Part shown: piece by piece, positions 54,934-63,779 of the stretch
How the letters are laid out: every line of letters begins with the position of its first letter
Numbering within the stretch: the stretch's first letter is position 1
Origin: Gammaproteobacteria bacterium
Lineage (GTDB): Bacteria > Pseudomonadota > Gammaproteobacteria > Coxiellales > Coxiellaceae
Assembly (NCBI GenBank): GCA_030425685.1
Contig: JAUIAD010000015.1
Span: 22,865-86,864 of the forward strand
Direction: 5' to 3'
Length of the DNA: 64,000 nucleotides
Program-made: the position numbers and the translations under genes
The notes under the pieces: model-generated
What the model saw: only the letters and a program-made list of their open reading frames with translations
Databases searched by the model: none
What the model was told of the DNA's origin: nothing

Positions 54934-57339
54934 TTAAATATTCGCACCCATTGAAAAATCAAACAGCTGAGTCTGATCAAACTTCTGTTTAGCAATCGGT
55001 TCGGCCAGTGATAAGTTAATAGGTCCAAACGGTGAGAACCATGTCACTAGAATACCAGCAGAAGCCCGCATATTTGCAAAACTAAATGTATCGTTATTTA
55101 AAATCCGATTGCTAGGATTATCGGCAGCAAAACGTGGTTGCTCAAAGACATTACCAGCATCGACAGTCAATGCGATACGGAAACTGTCGCTAATAAAACT
55201 CGGTAAAATAAAGTGAATACCGGCTGTCGTTAGCAAGTTACCACCTAGCGCCGAGTTACCACTGGCATTATTGATTGGGCCTAAGGTGTTATTTTCGAAA
55301 CCAGGCACCGTACCAATACCACCTGCATAGTAGTTTAAGAAGAACGGTAAGCGATTTAACTTACCATAACCATTACCATAAGCGACGTTAGCCAAAAAGT
55401 TAATGATAAAACCATGACCCAACGGTAAAAATGCACGAAACGCATCACTAACCTGATAATAAGGCAAACTAGAATTTAGCACAGGAATACCCAAGGTACC
55501 AGCCAACTCATTAGAAACACCCTTCGTCGGCATATAGGCACGATCCAAGCCATTATAAACCCAACGACCCGTTACTTTGAAAATATTATAACTTTCTTCA
55601 ATGTTTTTACCTGGGTTTGCCGGTGAGTTTAAGTTACACGTTCCAGGCGCAACACCTGTTAAGTTACGGCAGAGAAAGCTTCTAACGCTAGGTGCTAAGA
55701 TTCCCCAGTTACCTTGCAGGACTTTAATCCGCACGTTCTGGTAACCAAAATCTACTCCCAAACCATTATTTTCAGTAACATGGAAACCGTAATTTAAATC
55801 AGCCCCCAAGCTATCCATCACATAAGGCTGGTAATTAAACTCATTGGAAAACTTAGTTTTAGAATAATAAAGACTAATACCACGACTCACGCCATTAACG
55901 GTATAAAATGGATTGACGTAGGTAAAGTTATAATTTTGTGTTAATTGGCTATTTTGGAAACCAATAGAAACTAACCTACCTGTACCTAAAAAGTTAGGCT
56001 GCGAAATACTAGCACCATATAAGAAACCAGCAGCGGTTGAGTAACCACCTTGAACACTCGCCTTACCCGCTGGAACTTCTTTAACACTATAATTTAAGTC
56101 TACTTGGTCTTTAGTACCTGATACTGGCGTTGTCGTCACCTTAGCATCTTTAAAATATGGCATCATCAACACTTGTCGTTTTGACTCATTAATATTAGCT
56201 AATGAGTATGGTGCTGCCTCAAACTGACGCATGGCACGACGAAGCACGCGTTGGTCAGTACTACCATTACCAGTAAAACTAATTCGTCTTACATAGACCT
56301 TGCGTCCAGTAGTAACATTAAATGTGACAAAAACAGTATGATCAGACTCACTGATTTTAGGAATCACATTGACTCTAGCAAATGCATACCCCTTATTTGC
56401 AAAGAAATGGCCAACACCCTGGTTAGTCGCATTTACAACTGCGCGTGAGAAAACATCGCCTTTTTTAATTGGGATCAATGATTCAATTTGGTGGCGATAA
56501 GTCAAGGTGTCACCAGACACAGCAAAGCCACTAAAGTGATAAAGAGGACCTTCTGAGACAGTCAAAACAATATTGACACGCTTGTGATTATCCGTATACG
56601 TAACATCCTTTGACACAACACGGAAACGAACATAACCATGGTTCAAGTAGAATGTATTCAGACTTTGAATATCTTCGTCTAACTTCGCCTTTGAATAGCG
56701 ATCATTATGATTAAAGATAGTGAAAATACCCGGCGTGGTCAGTTTCATCTGATCACGCAATTTACTATCGCTAAACGCATTATTACCAACAAAGCGAATT
56801 GAATTTACTTTTACAATTTCGCCTTCATCAACATTGATGTAAACAGCAACACGATTGCGCGACAAAGGCTTAACTTGTGTCGTCACTGACGTTGCATTAT
56901 AACCAAGACGACCATATTGCTCTTGCAAACCACCACGTATTTGTTCAAGTTTTAAAGGGTTATAAACCTGACCTGGCTCAATACCCATTTTCTTTAATAT
57001 AGGCTTGATTTTTTTGGTCTTGATTTCTTTATTACCATTAATCTCAAGCAGTGTAATCATTGGACGTTCTTTAACATCAATAATTAATACACCGCCACGT
57101 CTAGCAATACGCACATTAGAAAAAAAGCCGGTCTTATACAAAACCTCAAGCAATTGATCACTTTGCTGTTCGCTAAAAGACTGGCCTTCATGGTAAGGCA
57201 CATAATGTCTTACTGTAGAGGGTAATAAATTTTGTAAACCTTTAATCTCAATTCGACGAATAACGAAAGTTGATGCGAAAACGGTTTGAAAAGAAAGGAG
57301 CAATAGTAAGGTAAGAAAAATTCGTTTAAAAATTGTCAT
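54934..57339 (-). CDS. bamA: Outer membrane protein assembly factor BamA
   Basis: Central subunit of the BAM complex, which inserts beta-barrel proteins into the outer membrane. The 801-residue protein has a signal peptide (MTIFKRIFLTLLLLLSF to FA), five POTRA domains (about 24-420; FVIRRIEIKGLQNLLPSTV opens the first) and a 16-strand barrel (about 425-801). The barrel loop 6 motif appears as GTVPGFENN, a VRGF-like site with Pro-Gly-Phe replacing Arg-Gly-Phe; the last residue is not aromatic (ends GANI), which is unusual because barrels normally end in Phe or Trp. First gene of the bamA-skp-lpxD-fabZ-lpxA operon; divergent from the mevalonate operon. Confidence 0.95.
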   Translation of the reverse strand: MTIFKRIFLTLLLLLSFQTVFASTFVIRRIEIKGLQNLLPSTVRHYVPYHEGQSFSEQQSDQLLEVLYKTGFFSNVRIARRGGVLIIDVKERPMITLLEINGNKEIKTKKIKPILKKMGIEPGQVYNPLKLEQIRGGLQEQYGRLGYNATSVTTQVKPLSRNRVAVYINVDEGEIVKVNSIRFVGNNAFSDSKLRDQMKLTTPGIFTIFNHNDRYSKAKLDEDIQSLNTFYLNHGYVRFRVVSKDVTYTDNHKRVNIVLTVSEGPLYHFSGFAVSGDTLTYRHQIESLIPIKKGDVFSRAVVNATNQGVGHFFANKGYAFARVNVIPKISESDHTVFVTFNVTTGRKVYVRRISFTGNGSTDQRVLRRAMRQFEAAPYSLANINESKRQVLMMPYFKDAKVTTTPVSGTKDQVDLNYSVKEVPAGKASVQGGYSTAAGFLYGASISQPNFLGTGRLVSIGFQNSQLTQNYNFTYVNPFYTVNGVSRGISLYYSKTKFSNEFNYQPYVMDSLGADLNYGFHVTENNGLGVDFGYQNVRIKVLQGNWGILAPSVRSFLCRNLTGVAPGTCNLNSPANPGKNIEESYNIFKVTGRWVYNGLDRAYMPTKGVSNELAGTLGIPVLNSSLPYYQVSDAFRAFLPLGHGFIINFLANVAYGNGYGKLNRLPFFLNYYAGGIGTVPGFENNTLGPINNASGNSALGGNLLTTAGIHFILPSFISDSFRIALTVDAGNVFEQPRFAADNPSNRILNNDTFSFANMRASAGILVTWFSPFGPINLSLAEPIAKQKFDQTQLFDFSMGANI

Positions 57340-57525
57340 GATAATGTTAGCACCTTCATCCCACTAGCTAATCTAGGTTATTTAAATTGGGTCCTTGGGA
57401 AAACTCCATTTTTTCGGGTCCCAGAAGAGTAAAAGGCATTATACCATCAGCGTTATTATAATCCAGCAATTCTACTTTTTGTTACACACTTTATAATAAA
57501 GCTAATTAACGACAACAAGGAACGC

Positions 57526-58740
57526 ATGCTTGGCGATAGGCTTGGATTATCACCACACTGTTATGCCTTATTATTTAACAGGCTAACTGGTATTCCGCCG
57601 GCAACGGGTGTATCATGGCCCATTATTTTAATGAACTTTGACCAATTGAGGCGTGCAATGAGAGAGCACATATCTGTCCCTATGAAAGTTATTGGTCCGA
57701 TCCGTATTATCGGGCCTGAGTTAAACACGGAAGTTAAGGTACCTCTGGCTACCTATGAGACACCGATGTGGCCATCTACCAATCGAGGCGCTAGCGTATC
57801 GCGTCATTGTGAAGGCATTCGTTGCGTTATTCTCGATGATCGTATGACACGCTCAGTTCTTATGGAAGGACCAAATGCTGTCGAAGTCAAAAATGTTGTC
57901 GATCATTTGCAAAGTCGCAAAGAAGACCTTGCTGCTGTCGCATCCACCACTAGTAGCCATATCAAGCTACTCGATACCCATTTTCAAATTGTGGGCAATC
58001 TCCTGTATCTACGCTTGGAAGCCTCGACTGGTGATGCATCTGGTCATAATATGCTAACTAAAGCGGCTGATGCTGTACTACAATGGGTGCTGGAAGAATA
58101 CCCCAGCATGAAATACGTTTCCATTTCGGGCAATTATTGCGCAGATAAAAAAGCAACAGCTGTTAATGGCATCCTGGGTCGCGGTAAAAGCGTTATTGCT
58201 GAAATTGAAATCCCAAGATCTGTATGTTTAGAACGCCTCAAAACCACCCCTGAAGCAATCGTAAACCTTAACATAAAGAAAAACCTTCTTGGCTCTATCG
58301 TTGCTGGCGGTCTTCGTACAGCTAACGCACACTTTGCCAATCTTTTACTGGCACTTTATCTTGCTACCGGTCAAGATGCAGCAAATATCATAGAGGGCTC
58401 ACAAGGTTTTGTTCATACAGAGATCCGTAATGAGAGCCTCTATTTCTCGGTTACCTTGCCCAACATTATCGTTGGCACGGTAGGAAACGGCAAACATTTG
58501 GATTTTGTCAAAGAGAACTTAAGCCTACTTGGCTGTCATGAGACGTTTAGTTCTGGAGAAAATGCGCGACGACTTGCCATGATTACAGCTGCAACCGTGC
58601 TATGTGGCGAACTATCACTGTTAGCGGCACAAACCAATCAAGGTGAATTAATGGCCGCCCATACATCATTTGAACGTGGCGCCGCTGTCTACCGTGAGCC
58701 GAAAGCAGCCCACTCCAGCGATGAGAAGAGTAACCCTTAG
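57526..58740 (+). CDS. Hydroxymethylglutaryl-CoA reductase, class I-like
   Basis: Reduces HMG-CoA to mevalonate with NADPH. AAGGAACGC precedes the ATG. In the 404-residue chain the catalytic set of class I enzymes can be traced: E78 in VPLATYETP, the DAMGMNM-like motif GDASGHNM at 169-176, the lysine in SGNYCADKKATAVNGILGRG (201-220), the aspartate in ATGQDAANI (D284) and a His near the C-terminus (AAHTSFERG). No membrane spans, so soluble. It leads the operon with the next four genes; the gap to mevalonate kinase is 11 bases. The motif variants (ETP for EG) mark a distinct bacterial subgroup. Confidence 0.9.
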   Translation: MLGDRLGLSPHCYALLFNRLTGIPPATGVSWPIILMNFDQLRRAMREHISVPMKVIGPIRIIGPELNTEVKVPLATYETPMWPSTNRGASVSRHCEGIRCVILDDRMTRSVLMEGPNAVEVKNVVDHLQSRKEDLAAVASTTSSHIKLLDTHFQIVGNLLYLRLEASTGDASGHNMLTKAADAVLQWVLEEYPSMKYVSISGNYCADKKATAVNGILGRGKSVIAEIEIPRSVCLERLKTTPEAIVNLNIKKNLLGSIVAGGLRTANAHFANLLLALYLATGQDAANIIEGSQGFVHTEIRNESLYFSVTLPNIIVGTVGNGKHLDFVKENLSLLGCHETFSSGENARRLAMITAATVLCGELSLLAAQTNQGELMAAHTSFERGAAVYREPKAAHSSDEKSNP

Positions 58741-58751
58741 CTGAAGCAACA

Positions 58752-59774
58752 GTGAGTGAAAATCCTTATTTAAAAGCACGTGCTCCTGCCAAGCTTATTC
58801 TGTCTGGCGAACATGCGGTGGTTTACGGCCACCCCGCTTTGGCAATGGCCATTAACCGTTATACAGAATCGGTTGTTCGCTGGAGTACGCCTTTTCATTT
58901 CACCTTTAATTTGCTAGGTATTGACTTTAAACAACAAGTCACTCTAGAAGCCTTAAAACGCTTAAAACGTAAATTAAAAAAACAATATCAGCAGTTTAGT
59001 TCAGGACATATAAATATCCGCGATGTGCTTAAACATCCTTTTGAACTAACACTTTATACGGCAATCAATGTTATCGAAAAGCTCAAACACAAATTACCGA
59101 TGGGCATTGATATTGTGACAGATTCCAATATCCCCATGGGCTGCGGACTAGGCTCTTCGGCTGCAAGCGTTGTTAGCGTCATTTACGCACTGAGTAAATT
59201 CCTCGATATTGACTTAAACATCGAAGACTATGTTCGCCTCGGCGTTGAATCTGAGAATTTGCAACATGGTTACTCCAGTGGCTTAGACGTACAAATAAGC
59301 TATCAAGGAGGCTGCATACGATATCAAAAGGGGCAAGTCACTTCACGACCACTACCTCAGTTTCCTATGTATCTCGTGCAAACCGGCGAACCCAACAGCA
59401 CCACCGGCGAATGCGTTGCACACGCAAAATCAATATTTGAAAATTCCACTATTGGCGATGACTTTGCCGCAACAACAAACGCGCTCGATAACGCGATAAC
59501 AGAAAATCAACTCCCCGATATTAAGCACTGCATTCAACAAAATCACCGCCTGCTCACAAAAATTGGCGTGGTCCCCAATAAAGTCTGTCAATTTATCGAG
59601 GCCGTTGAACAACAAGGCGATGCTGCAAAAATCTGTGGCGCTGGCAGCGTACAGGGCGATCAAGCGGGCGTTATTTTAGTGGTTACTGAAAAAGATATTT
59701 CAGAACTCACTAAAAAATATCACTATCAACTAATTCCCATAAAAGGTGATGAGAATGGCGCCAGCGTTATTTAA
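58752..59774 (+). CDS. mvk: Mevalonate kinase
   Basis: Phosphorylates mevalonate at position 5. It begins at a GTG (VSENPYLKARAPAKLILSGE) 11 bases after the reductase stop codon. The 340-residue GHMP kinase shows PAKLILSGEHAVVYGHPAL, the ATP loop NIPMGCGLGSSAASV near residue 130, and the C-terminal motif AAKICGAGSVQGDQAG near 300. Residue patterns fit mevalonate rather than homoserine or galactose kinases. Its end overlaps the next kinase gene by 20 bases. Confidence 0.9.
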   Translation: MSENPYLKARAPAKLILSGEHAVVYGHPALAMAINRYTESVVRWSTPFHFTFNLLGIDFKQQVTLEALKRLKRKLKKQYQQFSSGHINIRDVLKHPFELTLYTAINVIEKLKHKLPMGIDIVTDSNIPMGCGLGSSAASVVSVIYALSKFLDIDLNIEDYVRLGVESENLQHGYSSGLDVQISYQGGCIRYQKGQVTSRPLPQFPMYLVQTGEPNSTTGECVAHAKSIFENSTIGDDFAATTNALDNAITENQLPDIKHCIQQNHRLLTKIGVVPNKVCQFIEAVEQQGDAAKICGAGSVQGDQAGVILVVTEKDISELTKKYHYQLIPIKGDENGASVI

Positions 59775-60696
59775 TACTGTTTTTAAAGCCAGCGCACCTG
59801 GCAGCTTGATGATTATGGGCGAATATGCTGTGCTTTACGGTCAAAAAGCGCTGGTGGCTGCCATCGATAAACGAATCACCGTTACCTTGACACCTCGCAG
59901 CGATAAACAAATTATTATTTCCTCTACGCTGGGCGAATATAAAACGACACTTTCGCAACTTTCTGTTGAAAAGCCTTTTGAATATATTTTAGCAGCATTA
60001 TTACAAGAGAACATCCGATCGGGTTGTGATATTGCTATTGAATCAGAGTTTTCATGCAAAAAGGGACTGGGTAGCTCTGCTGCTGTGACAGCTGCTTGCC
60101 TGGCAACCATCATGCAATGGAAAAATAACAACGTTGATAAAGAGGCGCTATTAGAAAAAGCAAAAGACGTGATTAAAACGGTACAACGTGGAGGATCCGG
60201 TAGCGATGCAGCCGCCAGCATTTATGGTGGCGTTATAGCCTACAGCCCAGAAAAAAATATCGTAGAACCCATTACCACCATGCTGCCACTAACCGTTATT
60301 TTCTCTGGCAAAAAAACAACAACAACACATGCCATTGCCGATATTAAAAAAAGACAGCAAGACGATCCACAATTCTTTTCCACACTCCACAACGAAATGG
60401 GACAATTATCAGGACATGCGATCATTTCCATTACACAAAAAGACTGGCAAGCATTAGGTGAGTTATTTTCACAAGGACAATGCATTTTAAAAAAGATTGG
60501 TGTTTGCACCCAAAATATTGAAACTATTATCCAGTATTTAAAAAAAGAAAAAACAATCTATGGCGCAAAAATATCAGGATCTGGCCTAGGTGACTGCGTT
60601 ATTGGCTTAGGCCAATTAGACTCAAGCGTTGAATTTCCTAGCGGCATTGAAATTCTCAATATCCACACTTCACCACAAGGAATTTCTCTATCATGA
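59755..60696 (+). CDS. GHMP kinase, probable phosphomevalonate kinase
   Basis: By its place in the operon this enzyme should convert 5-phosphomevalonate to the diphosphate. From ATG 59755 (AAGG 9 bases upstream; GTG 59746 is also in frame) it has 313 residues. It carries KASAPGSLMIMGEYAVLYGQ, the ATP loop KKGLGSSAAVTAACLA and GSGSDAAASIYGG, plus the C-terminal ISGSGLGDCVIGL motif. The family alone cannot separate phosphomevalonate kinase from a second mevalonate kinase (for example mevalonate 3-kinase); the complete set of neighbours makes phosphomevalonate kinase most likely. Confidence 0.8.
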   Translation: MAPALFNTVFKASAPGSLMIMGEYAVLYGQKALVAAIDKRITVTLTPRSDKQIIISSTLGEYKTTLSQLSVEKPFEYILAALLQENIRSGCDIAIESEFSCKKGLGSSAAVTAACLATIMQWKNNNVDKEALLEKAKDVIKTVQRGGSGSDAAASIYGGVIAYSPEKNIVEPITTMLPLTVIFSGKKTTTTHAIADIKKRQQDDPQFFSTLHNEMGQLSGHAIISITQKDWQALGELFSQGQCILKKIGVCTQNIETIIQYLKKEKTIYGAKISGSGLGDCVIGLGQLDSSVEFPSGIEILNIHTSPQGISLS

Positions 60697-61718
60697 CCAC
60701 CAAACAAACCACTGTGGACTCTATCCTTTTAGATAAAGAAAAAAATCCAAAACAAAATAAGGGCAATGCTTTTGCCCCTTCCAATATTGCACTGTGTAAA
60801 TACTGGGGGAAACGAGATCAAATATTAAATCTACCAAATAATTCTAGCCTATCAATCTCACTTGCTAACAAAGGTGCTACTGCGATCATCACGCCCATTG
60901 ATGCACAGCACAACAAGCTTATCGTAAATGGCGCGCCTTTGGATAAGGAGTCAAAAGCAAGCAAACGACTCAACGATTATTTAGACCTCTTTCGTTTTGA
61001 AAAAAAATACGCCTACCAATTAGAGCTTAATGTTAATATTCCATTTGCTGCGGGGCTTGCATCTTCAGCTTGTATCTTTGCCTCGATAGCAAAAAGCATC
61101 AATCAACTTTACCACTGGCAACTAAGCGACAAGACGCTGTCAATTCTAGCGCGCTTAGGTAGCGGCAGCGCCTCACGATCAATTGCACATGGCTTTGTTG
61201 AATGGGAGAAAGGCGTGCAAGCTGACGGCATGGATAGCTTTGCCACCCTCATCCCAGAGCAGTGGACGGAATTATGCATTGGTCTTTGCCTAATTGACAC
61301 CCAAAAGAAAAAAACAAGCTCACGCGAAGGCATGCAACGCACCATTGAAACTTCGCCCCTATATCCCTCCTGGCCCAATTCAGCAGAAAACGATATCAAA
61401 AAAATAAGACAGGCCATCACCGAAAAAGACTTCAATCTATTAGGAAAAACGGCTGAAAACAATGCCCTTGCCATGCATGCAACTATGTTAGCCGCCTGGC
61501 CACCGCTATTGTATTCGAATGAGAAAACCATTAGCCTGATGCGGCAAGTTTGGGCACTACGAGAGCAAGGCCAAGAAATTTATTTTACTCAAGATGCCGG
61601 CCCCAATTTAAAATTACTTTTTCTAGAAAAAGACAGCGACTTTATTAAAGACCATTTTATTGACGCAACCCTAGTAAAACCATTTCAACGAGAGCACAGT
61701 AATGAACAAAGAAAATAG
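60693..61718 (+). CDS. mvaD: Diphosphomevalonate decarboxylase
   Basis: Makes isopentenyl diphosphate from mevalonate diphosphate with ATP. The 341-residue protein has NIALCKYWGKRDQILNLPNNSSLSISL near residue 32 (read in two parts: NIALCKYWGKRD and NLPNNSSLSISL), the loop FAAGLASSACIFASIA near 113, RLGSGSASRSIAHGFVEW with the catalytic-region serine, and the conserved aspartate in FTQDAGPNLKLL near the end. The first 25 residues are an extension with no clear role. The ATG overlaps the previous stop by 4 bases. Confidence 0.93.
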   Translation: MTTKQTTVDSILLDKEKNPKQNKGNAFAPSNIALCKYWGKRDQILNLPNNSSLSISLANKGATAIITPIDAQHNKLIVNGAPLDKESKASKRLNDYLDLFRFEKKYAYQLELNVNIPFAAGLASSACIFASIAKSINQLYHWQLSDKTLSILARLGSGSASRSIAHGFVEWEKGVQADGMDSFATLIPEQWTELCIGLCLIDTQKKKTSSREGMQRTIETSPLYPSWPNSAENDIKKIRQAITEKDFNLLGKTAENNALAMHATMLAAWPPLLYSNEKTISLMRQVWALREQGQEIYFTQDAGPNLKLLFLEKDSDFIKDHFIDATLVKPFQREHSNEQRK

Positions 61719-62244
61719 AGTTATACTCGTCAATCAACAAGATCAAGAAGTAGGAAGTGCAGAAAAAATGAAAGCACATGAGCTAGGTCAATGCCATCGC
61801 GCTTTTTCTGTTTTTATATTTTTAAAAAAAAATGAACAGCTAGAATTATTAATTCAACAACGACATGATGATAAATACCACTGCGGCGGTTTATGGACCA
61901 ACACCTGTTGCAGCCACCCACGCCCTAATGAAAAAACACTCGATGCGGCTAACCGACGCCTATTTGAAGAAGTTGGCATCAAGGCAACATTAAAACACGT
62001 TGGCGAGTTTCATTATATAGCACATTTCGATAACGGCTTAACGGAAAATGAATACGACCATGTATTTGTTGGTTTTGTTACTGACAAAGACATCAATATC
62101 AATAAAGATGAAATTAAAAATACCCAATGGATTGAGTTAGCTAAACTAGAAAATGATCTTGAGAACAACCCAGGAAAATACACCCCTTGGTTTATGCAGG
62201 CTTTATCATACGCAAAACAATTCTTAACCAATGTGAATCAATAG
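61702..62244 (+). CDS. idi: Isopentenyl-diphosphate delta-isomerase, type I
   Basis: Interconverts isopentenyl and dimethylallyl diphosphate. The 180-residue Nudix-fold enzyme has LVNQQDQEVGSAEKMKAHEL, the catalytic cysteine in WTNTCCSHPRPNE (near residue 72), the Nudix region AANRRLFEEVGI and the catalytic glutamate region TENEYDHVFVG. It is the final gene of the mevalonate operon, overlapping mvaD by 17 bases. The metal-dependent type I form is present here, not the flavin-dependent type II. Confidence 0.95.
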   Translation: MNKENRVILVNQQDQEVGSAEKMKAHELGQCHRAFSVFIFLKKNEQLELLIQQRHDDKYHCGGLWTNTCCSHPRPNEKTLDAANRRLFEEVGIKATLKHVGEFHYIAHFDNGLTENEYDHVFVGFVTDKDININKDEIKNTQWIELAKLENDLENNPGKYTPWFMQALSYAKQFLTNVNQ

Positions 62245-62251
62245 AGAATAC

Positions 62252-62276
62252 CTAAAAGAGGGCTCCTTTTTTTAAC
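62252..62276 (+). terminator. Possible terminator of the mevalonate operon
   Basis: AAAAGAGGGCTCC followed by seven T residues lies just after the idi stop codon. The stem is short and imperfect, so this is tentative. Confidence 0.4.
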
Positions 62277-62346
62277 TTGTAATTAAAAATGGTGGCTGTT
62301 AGAGTGGACTGTTTTTTTTTATATGGAATATTAACAAGGAGTTAAA

Positions 62347-62709
62347 ATGAAACTACGTAAACTATTATTATCGGTCGCACTTTTAGCAACCTCAACACTT
62401 TCGTTTGCTGGCATTACGCAAAGCAACTTATTTGATGTCCAAAGCTCATCACTCAATGGCGCTTATCAATGTGGTGATGCATTTAAAGGCGGCCATGATC
62501 ATTGGTGCGATTGCTTCCATAATTATGCAATAGCCAAATGTAAAGCATCGGGTGGCGGATCCATGTGTAATGATAAAAGTCTTGAAAGGTTAGTTAAACA
62601 GTTTGGCGGACCAGGCAATGTTTGCCATATGGACTCATCACACGACATGTCCTATAACCAATGCGTATCAACATTAAAAAACTATATTGCTCATTGCCCT
62701 GTAAGATAG
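62347..62709 (+). CDS. Small secreted cysteine-rich protein
   Basis: A 120-residue exported protein of unknown function. AAGGAG lies 6 bases before the ATG. The signal peptide is MKLRKLLLSVALLATSTLSF with probable cleavage after Ala-21. The mature chain of about 99 residues has eight cysteines (42, 54, 56, 65, 74, 93, 106, 117), an even number consistent with four disulphides, with the spacing C-x11-C-x-C-x8-C-x8-C-x18-C-x12-C-x10-C. His and Asp cluster at GGHDHWCDC, which might bind metal. No family comes to mind. It stands alone with its own promoter space. Confidence 0.78.
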   Translation: MKLRKLLLSVALLATSTLSFAGITQSNLFDVQSSSLNGAYQCGDAFKGGHDHWCDCFHNYAIAKCKASGGGSMCNDKSLERLVKQFGGPGNVCHMDSSHDMSYNQCVSTLKNYIAHCPVR

Positions 62710-62743
62710 CAGCAGTGTAAATGAAAGAGTGAATAAAACGCGC

Positions 62744-62763
62744 GGGCGTAGCATGCTACGCCC
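62744..62763. repeat. Intergenic palindrome variant GGGCGTAGCATGCTACGCCC
   Basis: Perfect 20-bp palindrome with the same compensated change as the copy at 52017, followed by CCTACAG. Lies between two convergent genes. Confidence 0.88.
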
Positions 62764-62789
62764 CTACAGTAACGTGTTGATTGTATGGA

Positions 62790-63779
62790 TTACAGCTTAC
62801 GTCCATCAAGTTGGCTTAGACAAATATCGACGCCTAAATAATCCAAAATAGTCGGCACAAAAACAACCTGACCACGCTGCAAAGCAATATGCATTCCGCC
62901 GCTAAACAAAGTATCCTCGGCCGCAAAGACAGAAAAAATATTGCGATCACTCGCTGTCTCAGTTCCATGAATATTTAAATGCCCGCCATGATCGGTTGTT
63001 ACGATCGTTAACCACTGCTGATTCTTTTTCTCTGCTTGCTGAATAGCTTTTACAATAAGGTTAATATTATCCGCTTCTTGCTGAATCGCCTGCATATATT
63101 GCGGCACATCAGAACTAAAACCATGATGATGACCTGCTTCATCAGGATTATCAAAATGAACAAATATAAACGCTGGTGGCTTAGCTGTGTTGATTTGCTT
63201 GATAACATCAGCCGTCATTTTCTGATCTTGAAGCGGCAAATCATTTTCGTCTTGATAAGGATAATATTGATTAATATCGGCTGCATCATCACCATAAAAA
63301 GTGTAGCCCGCTAAAATTTGCATCGGTTGCCAATCGGTAAAGGACGCAACTCTCGCATTTGGTAAGTAATTTTTAACGTAATTGTAAATAGTAGGATATT
63401 GATGATTATAAGTATTGCGCGCAAGATCACCATTAAATTTAACCAGATGGTGCTCAGCCCAAGCCCCCGTTAAAATCGTTACCCAACCCGGTTCAGATAA
63501 TGTCAGCTGCTCAGTGTCATCGCCCAAATGGCCACCCGCGTAAATTTTATTATCTATCGCACCATTGGTTATCAACCCAGTAAATGCCGTATCTTTTTTT
63601 TGTTTGATTAACTGCTTAACAACTTTATTAAATGAATCCCGCCGCGCACCATCGATACCAATCAAAATCACATGACGCTCGGGGTACATACAATCATTTT
63701 TAGCATTAATAGATGGAATAAATAAAATCGTATACAGCATTACTGCATTTAGGAATAACATCCTCATTCTTAAAAACAT
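62790..63779 (-). CDS. Secreted alkaline phosphatase-superfamily phosphodiesterase
   Basis: A 329-residue exported hydrolase of the nucleotide pyrophosphatase/phosphodiesterase type. It has a signal peptide (MFLRMRMLFLNAVMLYTILF up to INA). The metal and nucleophile site appear as HVILIGIDGARRDSFNK (first aspartate near residue 43); the usual Thr/Ser nucleophile would lie in ELTLSEPGWVTILTGAWAEH (Ser-Glu-Pro-Gly-Trp). Further ligands are in FVHFDNPDEAGHHHGFSSD and TTDHGGHLNIHGTE (D and H pairs). Substrate could be nucleotide, phosphodiester or phosphonate. An exported enzyme in a host-associated bacterium may scavenge phosphate. The gene stands alone. Confidence 0.85.
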   Translation of the reverse strand: MFLRMRMLFLNAVMLYTILFIPSINAKNDCMYPERHVILIGIDGARRDSFNKVVKQLIKQKKDTAFTGLITNGAIDNKIYAGGHLGDDTEQLTLSEPGWVTILTGAWAEHHLVKFNGDLARNTYNHQYPTIYNYVKNYLPNARVASFTDWQPMQILAGYTFYGDDAADINQYYPYQDENDLPLQDQKMTADVIKQINTAKPPAFIFVHFDNPDEAGHHHGFSSDVPQYMQAIQQEADNINLIVKAIQQAEKKNQQWLTIVTTDHGGHLNIHGTETASDRNIFSVFAAEDTLFSGGMHIALQRGQVVFVPTILDYLGVDICLSQLDGRKL

